Shown here piece by piece: positions 59,078 through 64,000 of a stretch of DNA of 64,000 nucleotides (positions within the stretch are counted from its first letter, which is position 1; every line of letters begins with the position of its first letter). Source of the DNA: Paraescarpia echinospica (taxonomy: Eukaryota; Annelida; Polychaeta; Sabellida; Siboglinidae); assembly GCA_020002185.1 (NCBI GenBank), contig CM034531.1, positions 76,744,291 to 76,808,290 on the forward strand, written 5' to 3'. The notes under the pieces are model-generated. The model saw nothing but the letters and a program-made list of their open reading frames with translations. It ran no database searches and was not told the DNA's origin. Both the position numbers and the translations under genes were made by a program.

Positions 59078-59369
59078 TTAAGCGTCAAATATATCTGTAT
59101 AGATGCTGTCTTTGTGTTTTGACTCACCTTTGGAATTATCCAAATCTTGGAATATTTTAACCTTCGATGGTCGCCTGCTAGAATTGTCCAATTTTTTTAT
59201 ATCACCCGCCGTCCGTGGCTCTGGTGTTATGACAGTGAAGTGTCCATTTGAAGACATCTTCGTAAATGTGTATTCTTTGTCCGGGAAGCAAGGGAAAAGT
59301 GATGTAATGCGATCCCATACCTCCGGGAGTGGTGTTTCTGGCTTTAACGACAACCTTTTTCCCTAGTAG
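59078..59369 (-). CDS. Hypothetical last exon, minus strand
   Basis: After a possible acceptor (TTCTACTAG at about 59370), an open frame reads GKRLSLKPETPLPEVWDRI, then SLFPCFPDKEYTFTK, HFTVITPEPRTAGDIKKL and a charged tail, ending at TAA. The amino-acid mix looks like real coding sequence, but I do not recognise the family, and no upstream exon is found in 59.4-64 kb. It lies between the two-gene transposon and the hAT element and could be part of another repeat. Confidence 0.35.
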
Positions 59370-59861
59370 AACTGGTTGCTTCCTACAAAATGTTATTGTT
59401 GTATGAAGATACAGAACTAGACAACATTATTTACATAGGTGTTTAGGAAACTCACTTTTGCAAAGTTTGCAACATTGAAGTTTTTCTGTTAACAATAAAC
59501 TGCCTATGTAGTCATTTTATATTCGCTGGTTCAATAATCTGAATATCGTAAATTATTATGCAGGACAGACTTGGCCTGAACAAGTATATTAATAATTGCC
59601 ATGCGTTACAGCGTCAAATGTATATTACTCGTGTAATTATGTTAATATTTGGACCACCAACTTTTGTGTGGGACCACAAACTTTTGAAAATTGAAGGTCC
59701 GACTGACAACCAACTTTTCAGCTAAATTGTAGAACACTGGGTAAAACTAACTCCAGCCCCCCCTCCACAAAAATTATTGAGACTCAGCCCACAAGCGGGG
59801 GCCTAGGGTGCGTCGAGTCCGGGAGGCTGCCCCTGGTCCCGATATATATATATGTATACAC

Positions 59862-61494
59862 CAGACCTGGGGCGGAAGTACTCGGTACTCGTGTACTCGA
59901 GTACATTTTTGAAGTACTCGTACTCATAAAACTTATGGGTCATGTACTCGTACTCATACTCATTGTACTCAGATTTTACGAGTACATCTGAGTACTTTCT
60001 CAATATATACTGGGAACAATTAATTTATTTGCAGTTATAAAATCAAACTTTCCTGAAATATTGAAATGCTCAACTATTTTTTTTAATACTTTGTTATTTC
60101 ACATAGAATGCCACCTTGCCATCCCTACACATAGTACATCCTCATTCTCTGATAGCCATGAGTCCATGAATATGATACCCTAACATGACAACAGGCAGCA
60201 TCTTTCCCCAGTCAGAAACACCCTGTTAAGCAAACAATAATTGTAGGCTATCAGTTCAGGCCATAAAACAGTTTAATCAAGCCACCAGGATGTCCATAAA
60301 GAGCCAACCACTAGTAGCAGTTAACCCACTTGTTAGACAGGGAATGCATTTAATGTAGTCTGGAGACCATGCCACTTGGCACTGGCCGACAGTGCTAACT
60401 GCCAGTCTTCCTCTGTAGAAGTAAGGTGGCTCAAGTCAGACGTCACCCTACACTAATATAATCCGATGCCAACTTAGTGTGACACCAGTGAAGCCATGTG
60501 GCATGATAGTCTAGGTCAGAGAGAACACGCACTGAGGGAGCAGAGATAAGAGAAATTATAAACAAAGACATGTAGCCAGTGGGATGCCAGGTAACAAATC
60601 CTCCTGTTGGTTGCTTTGTTTTACATGCTTAACCTGGAGACAACCATCAAAGTTCAAATGATTGGCTGGGGGTATCCACTGGTCAGTCTCTTTTACCCAC
60701 TCATTTGTGATCATTAAAGACAGATATCAACTTGATTGGGTAAGTTTTTTTCTCAAATGTCAATCGTACTTTATGATTGGTTTACGTGTGCCTAGTTGGT
60801 CGGTGACTCAATATTGCCCCTAGATATATCATGACAGTGATACCACATGCCTACATTGCAGAGAGGTCCACTAAATTGTCGATTAAGTTAATTGGAGTAT
60901 TGTTTGTTCAACTTTGTTGCAAGAGCTGAAGTATAAAACTAGTACTAGTAGCATGTCGACTGTACTTAGCCATTTTGTGATACTACCTAACTCCACAGGG
61001 AATGTGTTAGGGAAATGCAAATACTGTAGGATCGAGATAAAAGGCCACATGAAAACGACTTCAAACTTTGTCAAGCATCTGAAGGTAATTGTGATCTTTT
61101 TGTCTATGGTTGCATTGGTATTGATATTGTTAATTTAATCACATGTCTTTTACCCAAAATCAAATTACTGATTCTCCCAGTGCACATTGTGTGTTTCACT
61201 AATTTCTTTCTCCATGCTATTTTACCTGAATATAGGATATCTGCTGTACCTATGCCCATTGTTAGAAACACAAGTGCTAGCAATTGATCAACTGCCATTG
61301 TATATTCACTTGTGCTGAGTTATATAAATTAGTTTAATTTTACAATACGTTATTATTTAATATTTATAAAAATGTACTTGTACTCGTACTCGTGAGAATG
61401 TACTCGTACTCAGCTTTTAGCAATGTACTCGTACTCGTCCATCGTCAAAGTACTCGTACTCGTACTCATAAAAATGTACTCGGCCCCAGGTCTG
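59862..61494 (+). mobile_element. hAT element with perfect 8-bp target duplication
   Basis: Tips CAGACCTGGGGC and GCCCCAGGTCTG are exact inverses, flanked on both sides by GTATACAC (59854-59861 and 61495-61502). Both subterminal regions are full of GTACTCGTACTC repeats (59880-60000 and 61375-61480). At 1633 bp it is far too short for a full transposase, so it is non-autonomous, but it keeps a BED-finger exon. Confidence 0.9.
60914..61086 (+). pseudogene. BED zinc-finger exon of a hAT transposase (isolated)
   Basis: Reads GKCKYCRIEIKGHMKTTSNF, then VKHLK, and meets a splice donor (CTGAAG|GTAATT at 61087). C-x2-C followed by TTSNF..H is the DNA-binding BED finger at the N-terminus of hAT transposases. 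The catalytic part is absent, having been lost when the element shrank. Confidence 0.7.
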
Positions 61495-61502
61495 GTATAC
61501 AC

Positions 61503-62956
61503 TGTATATATATATATACTTTATTATATAGAATTGTGCTTCCACGTGTATTTATGTCTAGCTTACACCCCTGGACATCATGGTACATAATAGTATACAG
61601 TACGTCCATAGTAAAGTAATTAAATATGTGCCTAATTATCAAATGAATACCCAATAATGAATTAAGCACAACTACAAAATATTATATAATGCACCTATCC
61701 ATGTTCTGAGTAATGCAGAAGTGGTATATACATCACTACTAAGAGAGCACTGTACAATTAAGTTGGTGGAAATAGATTACCTATTCATTAAACTGTAAAT
61801 GCATTTTCTAATACAAATGTTGCAACTGTCAACAACCGCAGTGGCAAACATGATACTTACACTGCATCTCGTAGGCAGGTTATGTAAGATCCTGTATGCA
61901 TTATTGTGAGATACAATGAAATGCTGAAATGACTACTTTCTATATTTAACCCACAATGAGCACAAATACATATTAATTACTACAATAGCAAGAGAATAAC
62001 TTATTTTTAACTTGTTTAGAACAACAACAAAATTTTCTAAGCAAACAAATTGCACTTGCCGATAAAGGCTCCCTTGTTTAGCTTTTATATCAGCTTCATC
62101 ACACAAAATATCAGTTATTATATGACTAAGATACTTATAGAACTTGGTCACATATAACATTTAACTATATATATGTCAGAAGTGGTGGGGGCGGGGCATC
62201 TAAGCTCCTAATATATTGGGTGGGGGACTGGACTTACGTTTAGTAAAGTATATATATATATATATGAAAGCAGGGAGCTCAGGAATCACCATCTATATAT
62301 ATATACACTGTATATGTATATATATATATATAGATGGTGATTCCTGAGCTCCCTGCTTTCATTTGAAATATTACTCACTTTATTTACAGGATACTGTTTC
62401 ATTTTATTCTATTAATTAATAATTGTTGTTAATTAATTACTTATTACATATAACATATATATATATATTTTTTTATTTATATAATATAATATATATAACA
62501 TATATATATGTATGTATATATTGATTGTTGGGGTGTTCAGCTTTCATTTGACATATTACACATTGTCGGAAACTGTGTCGAAAACTATTTAGTATTGTTC
62601 TATTAATTAATTAATTAACTAATTTTGATAAATTAGTTAATTAAATAACTACTTTATTTGCTGAGTTCCTTCCCTGCTAGCCCTTCATTCTTTATTGTAC
62701 TATTGTTGAATTCAGTTGTAGATATTAATTAAGTGGATAATTAATGTATTACATATACGTAGTAAAATTATAATTGTAATAACTTTTATTTGCTTGCTGT
62801 TGAATATTTTCATTTTAGTCAGCATCATACCAAGTAATAATTAATATCTAAGGTGTAATTATAATATGGTTATCGTCGATGTAACACTACGCACATACAT
62901 TAGGCGGGCTTGCAATCCAGCTACTAGGGGCGCCACCGCTCAACAGTGGGACAATG
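61503..62956. other. AT-rich spacer, no gene recognised
   Basis: Many (TA)n runs and TTAATTAA-type motifs. Apart from the hairpin at 62264-62362 I see nothing that I can support. Confidence 0.5.
62264..62362. repeat. Hairpin with 30-bp perfect arms
   Basis: The arm 62264-62293 (containing GCAGGGAGCTCAGGAATCAC) pairs perfectly with 62333-62362. The 39 bp between are (TA)n-type and can also fold. Possibly a small foldback transposon. Confidence 0.85.
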
Positions 62957-64000
62957 TTTAACAAGATTTAACAAGATTGCCATCCAGATAATTAACTCTA
63001 GATGGCAGGTGGACAAGGAAGCCCTTTGGTTTAGTCCAACCCTTTTATCTACATATATCCAGCCCTTCTGAGGTATGTGTCGATTTTATTTTTAAACATA
63101 TTCACACTACTAGCACCCACACAATCATCACATAATCTGTTCCATTCATTCAGTCCTTTGTGAAAATTAGAACTTTCTTACGTCTAATCTACACTGCTCC
63201 TTTACTAATGTAACTTCATGTCCTCTAGTCTTTCTATCTTTCTTAACTAAAAAAAACATATTTCTATCAATATTTTCATAACCATTCAATATTTTAAACA
63301 CCTATCTGATCTCCTCTCAATCTCCTGGTCACTAGTGTTGTTAAACCACATTCTTTTAGGCGTTTTTCATAACTAAGATACCTCAGTTTTGGTGTAATTT
63401 TAGTCGCTCTCCTCTGTACGCTTTCTAGCATATCTATGTCCTTCTTGCGGTATGGCCTCCACGCTTGTATATAATATATTCTAAATGAGGCCTAACTACT
63501 GTTTTGTACAGCGGTATTATTAGTTCTTTTTCTTGATATGCTATATTTCGCCTAATCAATCCAAGGATTTGATTTCCTTTTGAAGCTGCAATTCCACACT
63601 GCTCTGAAACCTTCATGCTATCATTAATTGTCAGCCCTAAGTCTTTTTCTTTTACAGTGGTAGTTAGTACAGTTCCCCCCATTGTATATTCTACATATTC
63701 GTTCCCATGTCCTGTGTGAAGGCATTTATATTTCCCAAAATTGAACAACATTTGCCACTTTTCAGACCATTTGATCAACCTGTCTAGATCATCTTGTAAA
63801 AGCTGTCTATCTCCATCACTTTTAATCCTTCTAAACACTTTTGTATCATCTACAAATTTCAACACCTTGTTAGCTATATCATCGTCCAAATCGTTTATAT
63901 ATATTAAGAATAATATAGGTCCCAGTACTGATCCCTGTGGAACCCCACTCAAAACTGACTTCCAGTTTGAAGCCTCCCCATCAACAACTACCCGTTGTCT
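62957..64000 (-). mobile_element. CR1-like LINE, minus-strand copy, cut by the right edge
   Basis: Same family as 22.9-28.35 kb: the same double 10-mer 3' tail (62957-62978 as TTTAACAAGATTTAACAAGA) and closely matching RT. It includes [17 protein letters not shown] and the thumb. The catalytic box reads FVDD where the other copy has FADD. Confidence 0.85.
63434..63952 (-). pseudogene. CR1-like RT fragment
   Basis: 172-codon open frame covering the end of the palm and the thumb, nearly identical to the RT at 27.36-27.85 kb. It contains KEKDLGLTI, where the other copy lacks two codons. Frames break after about 63434 in the C-terminal domain (63000-63430), so the copy is inactive. The N-terminal part is beyond the window. 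Confidence 0.85.

Overview
The window is eukaryotic, intron-rich, AT-rich and packed with transposable elements. Spliced host-like exons with GT/AG borders, animal-type microsomal P450 exons, several CR1/L2-type LINEs (two with 2A-like motifs), hAT-type and other DNA transposons, and CT/GA microsatellites all point to an animal, most likely a marine invertebrate. The 2A-bearing LINEs are best known from echinoderms, lancelets and molluscs. I cannot name the species, and nothing here is prokaryotic.

The main host gene is a complete cytochrome P450 of the CYP2 clan on the minus strand. I assembled it from eight exons between 29125 and 6046. Exon lengths sum to 1503 nt (500 residues plus stop), every junction is in phase, and the hinge, I-helix, ExxR and haem-Cys motifs are present. 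Its introns hold most of the repeats in the left half. Intron 1 holds a hAT-like element, which holds a CR1 LINE, which holds a TA-flanked element, which holds a foldback repeat. Intron 4 holds a 5.8 kb element with ~0.5 kb inverted repeats and a decayed gene with a FEN/PIN-like nuclease signature. Intron 6 (12426-6945) holds a LINE split by another LINE. Downstream at 4158-4523 lies a damaged exon 1 of a second P450 copy, the trace of a tandem duplication.

From 30 to 42.5 kb the window holds a Gypsy integrase scrap, a deleted DNA-transposon copy, a nearly complete 2A-bearing LINE (minus strand), a PHD-type LINE ORF1, and a Gypsy fragment with one LTR lying between that ORF1 and a LINE reverse transcriptase.

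From 42.6 to 51.0 kb there is a decayed THAP exon, a plus-strand exon ending at 45109, and a minus-strand gene with the cysteine-rich 'ballast' domain known from the P2X7 C-terminus. The last two genes converge with overlapping stop codons, and a second 2A-bearing LINE sits in the long intron of the ballast gene.

From ~51.2 to 59.0 kb lies a two-gene DNA transposon: a decaying Transposase_21/CACTA-like transposase, then an intact six-exon DUF4806 gene (310 residues), then an array of short palindromic CCAGTACTGG-type repeats ending in a terminus shared with the deleted copy at 31.2 kb. This pair, and the nuclease element at 13.4-19.2 kb, are the best candidates for under-described systems. 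The right end holds a 1.6 kb hAT element with perfect 8-bp target duplications and a BED-finger exon, a strong hairpin, and a minus-strand copy of the CR1 family seen at 23-28 kb.
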